Shown one piece after another: positions 29,207-41,071 of a stretch of DNA of 64,000 bases; within the stretch, counting starts at the first letter, position 1; each line of letters begins with the position of its first letter. Origin of the DNA: Massilia sp. 9I (GTDB lineage Bacteria > Pseudomonadota > Gammaproteobacteria > Burkholderiales > Burkholderiaceae_D); the NCBI RefSeq assembly GCF_902506415.1, contig NZ_LR733275.1, positions 1,775,795 to 1,839,794 of the forward strand. The letters are read 5' to 3'. Position numbers and translations under genes: made by a program. The notes under the pieces were generated by a model. It searched no databases, was not told where the DNA came from, and was given only the letters and a program-made list of their open reading frames with translations.

Positions 29207-29281
29207 GGGAGGTTAGCTCAGGGGTAGAGCACTGCATTCACACTGCAGGGGTCGCAAGTTCGAAACTTGCACTTCCCACCA
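29207..29281 (+). tRNA. tRNA-Val (CAC), copy 2
   Basis: Identical in all 75 bases to the copy at 28797, including the CAC anticodon (29239-29241) and the encoded CCA. A -10-like CATAAT lies at 29190-29195, and the upstream sequence differs from that of copy 1 apart from the last few bases. Confidence 0.96.
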
Positions 29282-29288
29282 GAACAGA

Positions 29289-29323
29289 AAAAGGCCCGCA
29301 GCGACAAACGCTGCGGGCCTTTT
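29289..29323. terminator. Bidirectional terminator between tRNA-Val copy 2 and the PerM-type gene
   Basis: A perfect 15-bp stem AAAAGGCCCGCAGCG/CGCTGCGGGCCTTTT with a 5-base loop ACAAA (29304-29308). The A run on one side and T run on the other let it end both the tRNA transcript and the converging transporter transcript, which stops at 29340. Confidence 0.9.
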
Positions 29324-29339
29324 GCATTGTGGGCGCCGT

Positions 29340-30365
29340 TCAGTGAGGTGCCTGGCCGGCGCGCAGCCAGCCGAACAGCACCGCCATCATGAACGGACCG
29401 ACGAACAGGCCGATCACGCCCAGCGTCGATACGCCGCCCAGCAGTCCGAACAGCACCGCCAGGAAGGGCAGGTTGACCCGATGTCCGATCAGCTTCGGGC
29501 GGATGAACTTGTCGACCATGAACAGCTCCACCGCGCCCCAGGTGAACAGGCCCAGCGCCGCGCCGGCATTGCCCTGGCCCAGCAGCAGCAAGGACACCAT
29601 GGTGAAGGACAGCGGCGCGCCGCCCGGGATCAGGGCCAGGTAACCGGTCAGCACACCCAGCAGGGCCGGGGCCGGGGCGCCGGCGATGTAGTAGGCCACG
29701 CCCAGCACCACGCCCTCGAGCAAGGCCACCGAGCACAGGCCGAGCGCAGTGCCGCGCACCGACAGCGGCAGGATGCGGCGCAGGTTGCCGTAATGCTCGG
29801 GCAGCACGCGCACTCCCGCGCCATCGACGTAGCGCACCACGGCCGGTCCGTGCAGGTAGAGGATGAACAGGGTCAGGAGCGTGAGGAACAGGTAGAGCGC
29901 ATTGGCCAGGATCGCCGAACCCCAGAAGCGTGCGGCGCCGCCCAGCTGCGGCATGACGTCGCCCAGCGTGGTCTGGATCAGGGCATTCAGGCCGCCCGGC
30001 ACCGCCAGGTGTTCGTTCCACCAAGCGATCACGCGTTCCGACACCACCGGCAGGCGCGCCAGCCATTCGGGCGCGGCGACGCCGACCTGGTTCAGTTCCG
30101 CCAGCAGGCGCTGCAGCCCGACCAGCTCGTTGCCGAGGGCCTTCAGGAGCAGCAGCGAGGGCCCGAAGAAGCCGACCACCAGCACGGCGAGCAGGACGCT
30201 GGCGCTGGCCAGGCGCGGCAGGCCGCGCGCCTGCAGGCGTTGATGGAGCGGCCAGGTGATGACTGCCAGCAGGCCGGCCCAGGCCAGCGAGCCGAGGAAG
30301 TGCTGCAGGAGCAGCGCCAGCGCGATCGCGAACAGCACCGGCAGCACGAGTGACGAATAACGCAT
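29340..30365 (-). CDS. AI-2E family (PerM/YdiK-like) transporter
   Basis: This 341-residue protein has about eight membrane helices: two pairs in the first 95 residues, a soluble or amphipathic middle (about 95-195), and a hydrophobic block from about 200 to 335 including LIPGGAPLSFTMVSLLLLGQ and VDKFIRPKLIGHRVNLPFL. These are the family marks of the AI-2 exporter superfamily, whose members export autoinducer-2 or sodium, or have no known substrate. The C-terminal LIPGG and P-K-L-I-G motifs are conserved. No quorum-sensing gene is adjacent. It is followed toward the left by the bidirectional terminator. Confidence 0.9.
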   Translation of the reverse strand: MRYSSLVLPVLFAIALALLLQHFLGSLAWAGLLAVITWPLHQRLQARGLPRLASASVLLAVLVVGFFGPSLLLLKALGNELVGLQRLLAELNQVGVAAPEWLARLPVVSERVIAWWNEHLAVPGGLNALIQTTLGDVMPQLGGAARFWGSAILANALYLFLTLLTLFILYLHGPAVVRYVDGAGVRVLPEHYGNLRRILPLSVRGTALGLCSVALLEGVVLGVAYYIAGAPAPALLGVLTGYLALIPGGAPLSFTMVSLLLLGQGNAGAALGLFTWGAVELFMVDKFIRPKLIGHRVNLPFLAVLFGLLGGVSTLGVIGLFVGPFMMAVLFGWLRAGQAPH

Positions 30366-30386
30366 CCTGGCCCGAATCCCTTTCTT

Positions 30387-31259
30387 TTATGCGCGCTGGA
30401 GCGCAGCGACGCGATCTTCGCACGACGGGTGGCTGCTGAACAGCGACAGCACGCCGCCGCCGGCGATGCCCGACGCCGCCATGTTCTTCGGCAGGTCGCC
30501 CTGCGCAATGCCGCCCAGGCGCTGCAGCGCCGCGATCATCGGGCGCGGCGTGCCCATGATGCTGGCGGCGCCGCGGTCGGCGCGGTATTCGCGCTGGCGC
30601 GAGAACCAGGCCACGATGATGCTGGCCAGGATGCCGAACAGGATATCGCAGACGATCGCCGTGATGGTATAGGCGATGCCCGGGCCGCTGCTGTTTTCTT
30701 CGTCCTTGCGCAGGAAGCTGTCGACCGCGTAGGCCACCACGCGCGCCAGGAAGATCACGAAGGTGTTCACCACGCCCTGGATCAGGGTCAGGGTTACCAT
30801 GTCGCCGTTGGCGATATGCGCGACTTCGTGCGCCAGCACCGCCTCGACTTCTTCCTGCGTCATCGAAGCCAGCAGGCCCGTGGACACCGCGACCAGGGAA
30901 GCGTTCTTCGAGGCGCCGGTGGCGAAGGCGTTCGGCGCACCTTCATACACCGCCACTTCCGGCATCGCGATGCCGGCGCGCCGGGCCTGCGCGCCGACGG
31001 TGGACAGCAGCCAGGCCTCGGTCTGGTTCGCCGGCTGCTTGATCACGCGCGCGCCGGTCGACCACTTGGCCATCGGCCTGGAGATCAGGAGCGAAATGAA
31101 GGCGCCGCCGAAGCCCATCAGGCCCGCGAACACGAGCAGGGCGCCGAGATTCAGGCCGTTGGCGGTGAGGAAGCGATTGACGTCCAGCAGGCTGGCGGAG
31201 ATGCCCAGCACCAGCATGATGGCGAAGTTGGTGGCGACGAGAAGAACGATGCGTTTCAT
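30387..31259 (-). CDS. htpX: Membrane zinc metalloprotease HtpX
   Basis: The 290-residue protein degrades misfolded membrane proteins together with FtsH. Two N-terminal helices (about 4-26 and 36-58), the zinc motif HEVAH at residues 144-148, two further helices, and the third-ligand region [13 protein letters not shown] are all present, as is the pattern NAFATG in front of the active site. Length agrees with E. coli HtpX (293). ATG 31259 begins [15 protein letters not shown], the standard start; the open frame extends upstream to 31310 without support. Confidence 0.96.
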   Translation of the reverse strand: MKRIVLLVATNFAIMLVLGISASLLDVNRFLTANGLNLGALLVFAGLMGFGGAFISLLISRPMAKWSTGARVIKQPANQTEAWLLSTVGAQARRAGIAMPEVAVYEGAPNAFATGASKNASLVAVSTGLLASMTQEEVEAVLAHEVAHIANGDMVTLTLIQGVVNTFVIFLARVVAYAVDSFLRKDEENSSGPGIAYTITAIVCDILFGILASIIVAWFSRQREYRADRGAASIMGTPRPMIAALQRLGGIAQGDLPKNMAASGIAGGGVLSLFSSHPSCEDRVAALQRA

Positions 31260-31443
31260 GGATCCTGAGTGCGTTATCGAAATGCGGCAGGACGGCGCGA
31301 TGGCCGCCACTGCTCATCCATAAGGATAACGCACCCGGCAGGTCCGGGAAAAGCGAAGAATACGGAACTATTACTTCATAAAACCGGAAGTAATCCTGGG
31401 GCCGCCTGCTGGAACGCGCAGCAGCCGGCCCGGGGGAGGGTGA

Positions 31444-31743
31444 TCAGCCGTGCAGGTCTTCGTCGTTGAGGGTGCCGTTGACGTACAGGCGCAGCAGGAT
31501 GGCGACTGGCGGCGGGATCACGACGCCGGTCTCGAAGCGGCTGCCGCTCGACTGGGTGACGCCGAAGCGGCTCCAGAATTTCTCCTGGCTCTCGCGCTTG
31601 CGGATGCGCAGGCGGCGCAGTTCATGCGGCGCGGCGGGCCAGGGCGCGTTGGCGGACGCCGTGACTGCGGCCAGCTCGGCGCCTGCCGCGTCCGTACCGA
31701 CCATATCGATACCGAATTCTTCACCCATCATCTTGCCAGCCAT
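31444..31743 (-). CDS. Small helix-turn-helix protein
   Basis: A 99-residue protein with an acidic N-terminal half and, from about residue 50, the sequence RRLRIRKRESQEKFWSRFGV followed by TQSSGSRFETG, which resembles an XRE-type helix-turn-helix in which a recognition helix follows Q-S-S-G-S-R. The C-terminal PPPVAILLRLYVNG forms the last helix. It could be a small DNA-binding regulator. ATG 31743 has an AAGGAA ribosome site at proper spacing; in-frame starts at 31767 and 31836 are alternatives. It is divergent from the frameshifted histidine kinase. Target unknown. Confidence 0.65.
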   Translation of the reverse strand: MAGKMMGEEFGIDMVGTDAAGAELAAVTASANAPWPAAPHELRRLRIRKRESQEKFWSRFGVTQSSGSRFETGVVIPPPVAILLRLYVNGTLNDEDLHG

Positions 31744-31947
31744 TGCTTGTTCCTTCCGTTCGCCCATGTGGAGCCTCGCTTGCAGCCCGGCGGACTGCAC
31801 CAAAGACTTGATCCTATCCGGAAAGATATGCTCCAAGGCTCACGAATAATCACGATTGTCTATTTTTTGTAAATGCCACTTTTGGTACGGAGTAGTGCTA
31901 AGGTGGCGGTCCGGAGGCATGGGCCGCCGCACAAACCAGGACAGCAC

Positions 31948-33967
31948 TTGAACGACCAGTACCACCACGCCGCCATGTTTCGCGCCTTTTTCGAGCAGAG
32001 CACGCAGTACGCGGCACTGCTTGCGCCCGACGGCACCGTGATCGAGGTCAATCGGCAGGCCCTGGCTCCATGGGGCTATACGCGCGCCGACGTGCTTGGT
32101 GGATTTTTATGGGACGGAGGCTGGTGGCGCGGCGCGCCGGCGCTGATCGAACAGGTGCGCGCAGGCGTGGCGCAAGCGGCGAGCGGCGCCGTGTTCCGCT
32201 GTGAGCTTCCTTACTTCGATGCAGACGGGGGGGCGCGGCTACGCCGACATGACCATCGCGCCGCTTCTGGACGAAGCAGGGCGGGTGGCCTGCCTGTCGG
32301 CCACCGGCACCGACGCCACCGAACGCCGGCGTGTCGAGGAGCGCCTGCGCCTCCTCGACGACATCGGCGAGGCCACGCGCATTGCGGCCGAGCCGAAGGC
32401 CATCATGGAAGGCGCCACCCGGCTGCTGGGCGAACACCTGGGCGCAACCCGGGTCGCCTACGCCGACCTGGAACCGGACAACGACCGCTTCACCATTCGC
32501 CACGACTGGACCGAGCCGGGCGCCTTCAGCACGGTCGGCGTCTATTCGCTGGACCTGTTCGGCTCGCGCGCGACTTCCAATCTTCGGGTCGGACGCACCC
32601 TCGTGGTGAACGACGTCGATGCCGAACTCGCACCGGACGACGGCGCCGACATGTTCAATCAGATCGGCATCAAGGCCATCATCTGCTGCCCACTGGTCAA
32701 GCAGCACAGGCTGGTTGCCTTGATGGCGGTACATCAGCGCACGCCGCGGCGCTGGAGCGAGGACGAGATCGCGCTGGTCGACGCAGTCGTCGAACGCTGC
32801 TGGGCCCACATCGAGCGCGTGCGCTCGACCGAGGCGCTGCGCGAGGCCGACCGTCACAAGTCGGAATTCCTGGCGACGCTCGCGCACGAGCTGCGCAATC
32901 CGCTGGCGCCAATCCGCAACGGCCTGGAAGTGCTGCGAATCAGCGAAGGCCAGCCGGCTGCGACGGCCAAAGTCCGCGCGATGATGGAACGCCAGGTCGG
33001 GCAAATGGTCCACCTGGTCAACGATTTGCTCGACATCGCCCGCGTCTCGACCGGGAAGGTGGTGCTCAAGGTCGAGCGGATCACCCTGCAGGCGGTCGTC
33101 GCCAGCGCGGTCGAGACCAGCCTGCCGCTGCTCGAAGCGGCGCACCACACGCTGCAGCTGCGGATGCCGGAGCAGGCGGTGTGGCTGGACGTCGACCTGG
33201 TGCGCATGAGCCAGGTGCTCAGCAACCTGCTGTCGAATGCTGCAAAGTACACCCCGGGCGCCGGCCGGATCGCGGTGGAGGCGGAACTCGAAGGCGGGGA
33301 GGTCCTGATCCGGGTGTCGGACACCGGCATCGGCATCGCACCAGAGGCCATCGCTTCGATCTTCGACATGTTCACCCAGGTCGAACGCAGCCTGGACCGC
33401 TCGAAGGGCGGCCTGGGGATCGGGCTGTCGCTGGTGCGGCACCTGGTGGCGCTGCACGGCGGGACCGTCGGCGCCGAGAGCCGTGGGCCGGGACAGGGCA
33501 GCAGCTTCACCGTGCGCCTGCCGGTAGCGCAGGCCGTTGCCGCGCCCCCGCCGGCGCCGGCCGCTACAGCCGCCGACCCGGGCATCCAGGCGCAGGGACT
33601 GCGCATCCTGCTTGTTGACGACAATACCGATGCGGCCGATTCGCTCGCCTCCTTGCTCGAGGCGGCCGGACATACCGTTTGCACGGTGTACGACGGCGGC
33701 GAAGCCTTGCGCCTGGCGCCGTCCTTTGCGCCTGACCTGGCTTTCCTCGATATCGGCATGCCGGGCATGGATGGCTACCAGACCGCGCGCGCGCTTCGTG
33801 CGCTGCCGCAGCTCGATGGCCTGCGCCTGGCGGCGCTGACCGGCTGGGGCGCGGCGGAGGACCGGGTGCGCTCGCGCGAAGCCGGCTTCGATCACCATCT
33901 GCTCAAGCCGGCCTCGCCGGAGCAGCTGGCGCAGCTTCTTTCTTTCACGCCGAGGGGTGAAGGCTAA
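31948..33967 (+). CDS. Hybrid histidine kinase PAS-GAF-HisKA-HATPase-REC, frameshifted at a 7-G tract
   Basis: Two overlapping frames make one protein. The first holds a PAS domain (FFEQSTQYAALLAPDGTVIE onward) and loses sense after CELPYFDADGG. The second continues PAS with YADMTIAPLLDEAGRV, then GAF, HisKA with FLATLAHELRNPLAPIRNG, an HATPase domain with SNAAKYTPG and GLGIGLSLV, and a REC domain with LLVDDNTDAADS and DIGMPGMDG. The junction is a run of seven G at 32227-32233; removing one G restores a single frame. It may be a sequencing error, a real mutation or a phase-variable tract. The probable start is TTG 31948 after AGGA; ATG 31975 or 31873 are alternatives. Confidence 0.8.
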
Positions 33968-34035
33968 AAGAGGACATCGCCGGGGCAAACTCGGGTATGA
34001 TCAGTTAGTTTCTTTCTGACATCATTCTTTTGGCC

Positions 34036-35007
34036 ATGAACATCCAGCCCGAACACGGCAGCGAGTTTGCCGCGCGCGCCGTCAACCTTGCCAACTGCGG
34101 CCTGATCGTGCTCGACGCCGGCTACGAGATCGTGCTCTGGAATGGCTGGATGGCGCCGCGTTCCGGCTACGCCGCCGCCCGCGTGCGCGAGCGTTCGCTG
34201 TTCGAGGTCTTCCCGGAACTGCGTGGCTCGCGCGTCGAGTCGGCGGTGCTGGCGGCGCTGACCGAGGACCTCGCCACCACCGTGCCGCCATCGAGTGGCC
34301 GCGCGCCGTTCCCGCTGCGCGCAGCCGGCAGTTTCGACGGCGAGCGCATCGAGCAGGCGGTCAGCGTGACGCCCTTCAGCGAAGGCGGCGAGCGTTTCTG
34401 CCTGATCGAAATCCGCGACGTCAGCGGAACCGCCGACCGCGAGCGGCGTCTGCTCGACCACGCCGAAGCGCTGCGCGCCCGCTCGTACATCGACGGCCTG
34501 ACCGGCATCGCCAACCGCCGCCACTTCGACGTCGCCCTCGACCGGGAGTTGCGCCGGGCCCAGCGCAACGGCGGCGCGCTGGCGCTGCTGCTGATGGACA
34601 TCGACTCCTTCAAGGCCTACAACGACCACTTCGGCCACCAGGAAGGCGACGCCTGCCTGACCGCGGTGGCGCAGGCGCTGGCCGCCATGTGCAAGCGCCC
34701 GGCCGACGTCGCGGCGCGCTACGGCGGCGAGGAATTCGCCGCGATCCTGCCCGACACCACGTTGGAGCAGGCCCGCGCCCACGCCAACGCGATACGCGAA
34801 CACATCGCGGCGCTGAACATGCCGCATGCGCCCACGGCGGTGCGGCCCTGGGTGACCCTGAGCATCGGGGTGGCGGCCTTCGACCGCGAGCGCCTGAACG
34901 AACCGGCGCTGCTGATCGAGGCGGCCGACAAGGCCCTGTATGCGGCCAAGCGGGGCGGGCGCGACCGGGTCGTGGCCGACGGCGACAGCGCGGCGGCGCC
35001 GGCCTGA
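34036..35007 (+). CDS. PAS-GGDEF diguanylate cyclase
   Basis: The 323-residue protein joins an N-terminal PAS domain (about 10-130, with GLIVLDAGYEIVLWNGWM) to a GGDEF domain (about 155-315). The catalytic motif is intact (ARYGGEEFAAI) and an RxxD inhibition site, RPAD, stands five residues before it, so the enzyme should make cyclic di-GMP with product inhibition. DGLTGIANRRHFD and MDIDSFKAYNDHFGH are the other cyclase signatures. No membrane helix is present, so it is cytosolic. It starts 68 bases after the frameshifted hybrid kinase and may share its transcript. Confidence 0.93.
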   Translation: MNIQPEHGSEFAARAVNLANCGLIVLDAGYEIVLWNGWMAPRSGYAAARVRERSLFEVFPELRGSRVESAVLAALTEDLATTVPPSSGRAPFPLRAAGSFDGERIEQAVSVTPFSEGGERFCLIEIRDVSGTADRERRLLDHAEALRARSYIDGLTGIANRRHFDVALDRELRRAQRNGGALALLLMDIDSFKAYNDHFGHQEGDACLTAVAQALAAMCKRPADVAARYGGEEFAAILPDTTLEQARAHANAIREHIAALNMPHAPTAVRPWVTLSIGVAAFDRERLNEPALLIEAADKALYAAKRGGRDRVVADGDSAAAPA

Positions 35008-35098
35008 GCGCATCGCCGCGGCCCCTGTGGCGCCCGCGCCTCGTTCGTGCGCCAAGTCTGCCGCGATCCTGTAGAATTGCTGTAGAGAAAGTAGCGAA

Positions 35099-35135
35099 CG
35101 GCTTTTGAACCGCTCACGCGGCTCGGTAAAAGCCG
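35099..35135 (+). other. Hairpin ahead of the MHYT kinase gene
   Basis: CGGCTTTTGAACCG (35099-35112) can pair with CGGTAAAAGCCG (35124-35135) with a two-base bulge. It lies in the 225-base gap after the diguanylate cyclase, about 97 bases before the kinase start, and could be part of its leader or a terminator for the gene before; there is no T run. A -10-like TAGAAT stands at 35082-35087. Confidence 0.4.
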
Positions 35136-35232
35136 ATTCGGGAGCGCCTGCCGGCAGTGCGCTCGTGTACACTCGGAAGCGCCAGGAACGCAGCCGCACG
35201 CTGCGGCAGACGAAGGAAACCCACTACCTCCT

Positions 35233-37221
<1,989 letters not shown>

Positions 37222-37224
37222 GGC

Positions 37225-39291
37225 TTAACCCGGCTGCCAGTACATATCCGGCAACACGAGGTGCAGCCGCAGCTTGCGTTCTTCGCCCACGTCCTGCGCC
37301 TGCGCCAGGCTGTCGGCGCCTTCGATGCCTTCCACGATGAAGCCGCGGTTGCGGCCCGCTTCCTTGCCCTTGTAGAGCGCGCGGTCGGCCAGGGCGATTG
37401 CCTGCTCCCAGCCGAAGGGCGCACGGGCGCCGGGCGCGAGCGAGACCGCGCCGGCGGTGGCGCTCACGGCCAGCGCGGTGCCGTCTTCCAGTACCACCGG
37501 CGCGGCCGCGATCGCATTCAGGATGCGTTGCACCAGCAGCGGACGCTGGGCGTCGGACACGCCCTGCGAATACACCAGGAATTCCTCGCCGCCCCAGCGC
37601 AGCACCATGTCGGTCTCGCGCACCACCTCGTTCAGGCGGCGGCCTACTTCAACCAATACTGCGTCGCCCGCGGCGTGGCCGTACTGGTCGTTGATGCGCT
37701 TGAAGTGGTCGATGTCGAGCAGGGTGAAGCAGTCATTGGCCGTCGCTGGAGCCGCGCCCGGCGCCGCCGGCGGCTGCTCGCGCATCCGGTCGACGAAGGA
37801 GCGGCGGTTGAACAGGCCGGTGAGCGGATCGTGCGCCGAGCGGTGCGCCAGTTCGGCGTTCAGTTCCGCCAGGCGGCGGCCGGTGGCCTGCGATTTCCGG
37901 TACAGCATGAAGACGAAGCCCAGCAGCACCAGGGCCAGCACGGCGCCCAGCGAGGCCAGCGCAAAACGCAGGTTGCGGTTGCGGATCTCGGCGTCCTTGA
38001 CCGCGTTTTCCTGGCGCAGGCGCTCGATCTGGGCGGCGCGCTCCTTGGCGTTGAACTGTTCCTGCAGGGCCGCGAAGGCCTTGTTGCGGCCCTCGACCGC
38101 CAGGGTTTCCTGGATTTTCTCGCGTTCGCGCACGGTGGCCAGCGCCTGCTTGTGCAGGCCCGCCTTTTCCAGCGCTTCACTCTTTTCGGCCAGGATATTC
38201 GAGACCGCCAGCATGGCGCCGGCCTTGCGCAGCTCCTGCGTGGTGCGGTCGATGTAGACGGAACCTTCGGCCATGCGGCCCTGGCCGAACAGCGCGAAGC
38301 CCAGGTTGGCGTAGACCATCTGGATCACGCTCTGGTCGCGCACCTGTTCGGACAGCGCGACGGCGGAACGTGCGGCGCGTTCGGCTTCGACGTAATTATG
38401 GCCGCGCAGCCAGGCATCGGAGACGTTGCCCAGCACGTTGGCCTCGATCCAGCGCAGGTCGTTGCGGCGCGCCAGCGCCAGCGCGCGGTTGAAGGCGGCG
38501 TGCGCTTGCGGCAGCTGGTCCAGCGAGACGTAGGCGCGGCCGTCCATGAAGTACATCAGGGCCTCGACCCGCGGCGTCATCTTCTCGTGACCCTGGCGGT
38601 AGGCGTGGGTGCTCTCGAGCGCCTTGACCGAGTCGCCGCTGTTCACGTACAGGCGCGCCAGCGCCAGCCGCAGGTCGGCCTCGCGCGGGCTCCACAGTTC
38701 GGGGAAGCGCTGCACCAGATCGAGCGCGCGCAGGTAGTGCGCCAGCGCGCGGTCATGCTGGCCGGTGGTGTTGTAGATGACGCCGTAGGCCACTTCCGCA
38801 TTGGCCTCGAACTCGGTGTTGCCGAGCGCGCGGTATTGGGTGTTCAGGGTTTCCAGCATCGCCATCGCCGCGGCCGGATCGTTGTCGTTGAGGCGCTTGT
38901 GCACGCGCCCGAGGCTGGCCAGCGCCACCTGCAGGGCGTCGCCTTCGGCGCTTGCCAGCTTGATGATGCGTTCGTCGACCGCATAGGCCTCGCCCAGCTG
39001 GCCGGCATCGCTGTGGATACGGCGCAGCAGGCGCAAATAGGCAACCTGGACGGCGTAGGGCGCGCCCTTGGTAAAGGCAGGGGCTTCTTCCAGCAGCAGG
39101 CTGCGCGCCTCGGGGTTGTTGCGCTCCGCCAGCTGGGTCAGTTCGCGCAGGCGCAGTTCGGCCGTCACCGACGCGTCCGGCGCCGCCAGCACGCCAGGCA
39201 CCGCCATGCTGGATGCCAACGCCAGCAGCAGGGCCGGGAGGGCCCTGCGCCATGCCCGCCTTGCCTTGCGGGATGCCAGTGGGATCGTCAT
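37225..39291 (-). CDS. TPR-repeat membrane diguanylate cyclase
   Basis: The 688-residue product has an N-terminal signal or anchor (about 12-36), a long helical region of tetratricopeptide-like repeats (about 60-440), a coiled stretch, a single membrane helix near 480-502 and a cytosolic GGDEF domain (about 525-680). The cyclase motif is LRWGGEEFLVY and an RxxD site (RETD) lies five residues before it. This periplasmic-TPR/GGDEF layout suggests cyclase control by a periplasmic protein or ligand. ATG 39291 begins MTIPLASRKARRAWRR, with the leader right behind; the longer frame to 39405 is not supported. It converges with the MHYT kinase gene, three bases apart. Confidence 0.92.
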   Translation of the reverse strand: MTIPLASRKARRAWRRALPALLLALASSMAVPGVLAAPDASVTAELRLRELTQLAERNNPEARSLLLEEAPAFTKGAPYAVQVAYLRLLRRIHSDAGQLGEAYAVDERIIKLASAEGDALQVALASLGRVHKRLNDNDPAAAMAMLETLNTQYRALGNTEFEANAEVAYGVIYNTTGQHDRALAHYLRALDLVQRFPELWSPREADLRLALARLYVNSGDSVKALESTHAYRQGHEKMTPRVEALMYFMDGRAYVSLDQLPQAHAAFNRALALARRNDLRWIEANVLGNVSDAWLRGHNYVEAERAARSAVALSEQVRDQSVIQMVYANLGFALFGQGRMAEGSVYIDRTTQELRKAGAMLAVSNILAEKSEALEKAGLHKQALATVREREKIQETLAVEGRNKAFAALQEQFNAKERAAQIERLRQENAVKDAEIRNRNLRFALASLGAVLALVLLGFVFMLYRKSQATGRRLAELNAELAHRSAHDPLTGLFNRRSFVDRMREQPPAAPGAAPATANDCFTLLDIDHFKRINDQYGHAAGDAVLVEVGRRLNEVVRETDMVLRWGGEEFLVYSQGVSDAQRPLLVQRILNAIAAAPVVLEDGTALAVSATAGAVSLAPGARAPFGWEQAIALADRALYKGKEAGRNRGFIVEGIEGADSLAQAQDVGEERKLRLHLVLPDMYWQPG

Positions 39292-39658
39292 GTGGTCGGG
39301 TGCTGAAAGTAGGGCGGGCGGCGGGAGGCCGACGGCATGCTTCAGATTATGTTCTGTTGACTTGTGGAAATCAAGCACCGCACATGTCACAAGATGTTTA
39401 CGCAACGAACGTGGTTTTTCGATTGAAATAAGGGAATTATTCGACTTTCATCATTTACTTTGATTCCAAACAACAATCTGGTGATAATGTCACGGCTGCG
39501 GCATTGTCCGAGCATGCAGCGAGCAGCAGTATGGCGAAGTCGGTTCACGGGTCAGCATGCGGTCTACCGGCCGCATGGCAACGCGCTACCGCGGGCATAC
39601 AGTGTCCCGGCACAATAAAGACGCGGAACCAACCTATTTATTGATTGGAGAACAAGTA
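39292..39658 (+). promoter_or_regulatory. Promoter region of the amino-acid permease gene
   Basis: The 367-base gap is AT-rich compared with its surroundings. TTGATT (39460-39465) and GATAAT (39483-39488) are spaced by 17 bases and form a good sigma-70 promoter pointing right, leaving a leader of about 165 bases before the GTG start. The part near 39292-39420 should hold the promoter of the leftward TPR-diguanylate cyclase gene. I see no gene. Confidence 0.6.
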
Positions 39659-41053
39659 GTGAGTCTTTTCAGAACCAAAAATCTTGATACGATGGTCGCG
39701 GCGGCCCAGAAGCCGGGCGGCCTCAAGAAGGTACTCGGCCCGTTCGACCTCGTCCTGATGGGCATCGGCGCCATCATCGGCACCGGTATCTTCGTCCTGA
39801 CGGGTACCGGCGCGGTGACTGCTGGTCCGGCCCTGACGCTCTCCTTCATCGTCGCCGCCTTCGCCTGCGGTTTCGCCGCGCTGTGCTATGCCGAGTTCGC
39901 CTCGAGCGTGCCGGTGGCCGGCTCGATCTACACCTACAGCTACTTCACCCTGGGCGAGATCGTCGCCTGGATGATCGGCTGGGACCTGCTGCTCGAATAT
40001 GGCCTGGCCACCTCGACCGTCGCGGTGGGCTGGTCGGGCTACTTCCAGTCGCTGATCAAGGGCTTTGGCATCGTGCTGCCGGAAGCGCTGCGCGCGGCCC
40101 CGGGCGCCCAGCCGGGCGTGAACACCCTGTTCAACCTGCCGGCCTTCCTGATCATGATGTTCCTGACCTGGATCCTGTCGAGGGGCGTGCGCGAATCGGC
40201 GCGCCTGAACAACATCATGGTGATCATCAAGACCAGCGTCGTGATCCTGTTCATCGTGGTCGGCGTCAGCTACGTCAAGCCTGAGAACTGGCAGCCCTTC
40301 ATGCCCTTCGGCTTCGGCAGCGTGATGAGCGCCGCCGCGCTGGTGTTCTTCGCCTTCATCGGCTTCGACGCCGTGACCTCGGCCGCCGAGGAAGTCAAGA
40401 ACCCGTCGCGTGACCTCCCGATCGGCATCATCGGCTCGTTGGCCGTTTGCACCGTGCTGTACGTGATCGTTGCCGCCATCATGACCGGCATCGTGCCTTT
40501 CATGAACTTCAAGGGCGTCGACCACCCGGTCTCGCTGGCCCTGCAGTACGCCGGCCAGGACTGGGTTGCCGGCTTCGTCGACCTGGCCGCGATCCTGGGC
40601 ATGAGCACCGTGATGCTGGTGATGGCCTACGGCCAGACCCGCATCCTGTTCGCCATGTCGCGCGATGGGCTGCTCCCTAGCAAGCTGTCGGAAGTGCACC
40701 CGAAATACGGCACCCCGTACTTCGCCACCTGGATGGTCGGCATCGTGTTCGGCATCCTGGCTGCGCTGGTCCCGCTCGACGTGCTGGCCGAACTGGTCAA
40801 CATCGGCACCCTGGCCGCGTTCTCGCTGGTCTCGCTGGCCGTGATCATCCTTCGCAAGAAGCGTCCGGACCTGCCGCGCGCCTTCCGCTGCCCGGGCGTG
40901 CCGGTGATCCCGGCCCTGGCCATCATCTTCTGCGTGAGCCTGATGTCCTTCCTGAGCTGGCACACCTGGGTAGCCTTCGTCATCTGGCTGGCGATCGGCC
41001 TGGCGGTGTACTTCCTGTACGCGCGCCAGCGCTCGCTGCTGAACAATCAGTAA
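39659..41053 (+). CDS. APC-family amino-acid permease (cationic amino acid transporter type)
   Basis: The 464-residue protein has twelve predicted membrane helices and the family signature KKVLGPFDLVLMGIGAIIGT near residue 25, followed by GTGIFVLTGTGA, which forms the substrate-binding unwound helix 1; FFAFIGFDAVTSAAEEVKNP is the helix 6 signature of the CAT subgroup. It should import amino acids with protons. GTG 39659 was chosen because GGAG lies 8 bases before it and homologues start MSLFRTKN; the upstream open frame is leader. Substrate is not decided, although the CAT subgroup often carries arginine or lysine. Confidence 0.9.
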   Translation: MSLFRTKNLDTMVAAAQKPGGLKKVLGPFDLVLMGIGAIIGTGIFVLTGTGAVTAGPALTLSFIVAAFACGFAALCYAEFASSVPVAGSIYTYSYFTLGEIVAWMIGWDLLLEYGLATSTVAVGWSGYFQSLIKGFGIVLPEALRAAPGAQPGVNTLFNLPAFLIMMFLTWILSRGVRESARLNNIMVIIKTSVVILFIVVGVSYVKPENWQPFMPFGFGSVMSAAALVFFAFIGFDAVTSAAEEVKNPSRDLPIGIIGSLAVCTVLYVIVAAIMTGIVPFMNFKGVDHPVSLALQYAGQDWVAGFVDLAAILGMSTVMLVMAYGQTRILFAMSRDGLLPSKLSEVHPKYGTPYFATWMVGIVFGILAALVPLDVLAELVNIGTLAAFSLVSLAVIILRKKRPDLPRAFRCPGVPVIPALAIIFCVSLMSFLSWHTWVAFVIWLAIGLAVYFLYARQRSLLNNQ

Positions 41054-41071
41054 TCGCGCGCTAGCGTACTC

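Noticed and set aside
32201..33967. A separate GAF-kinase gene starting at 32201
   Set aside because: The first residues of this frame have no ribosome site and the PAS domain flows across the G tract from the other frame, so it is one broken gene and not an independent one.
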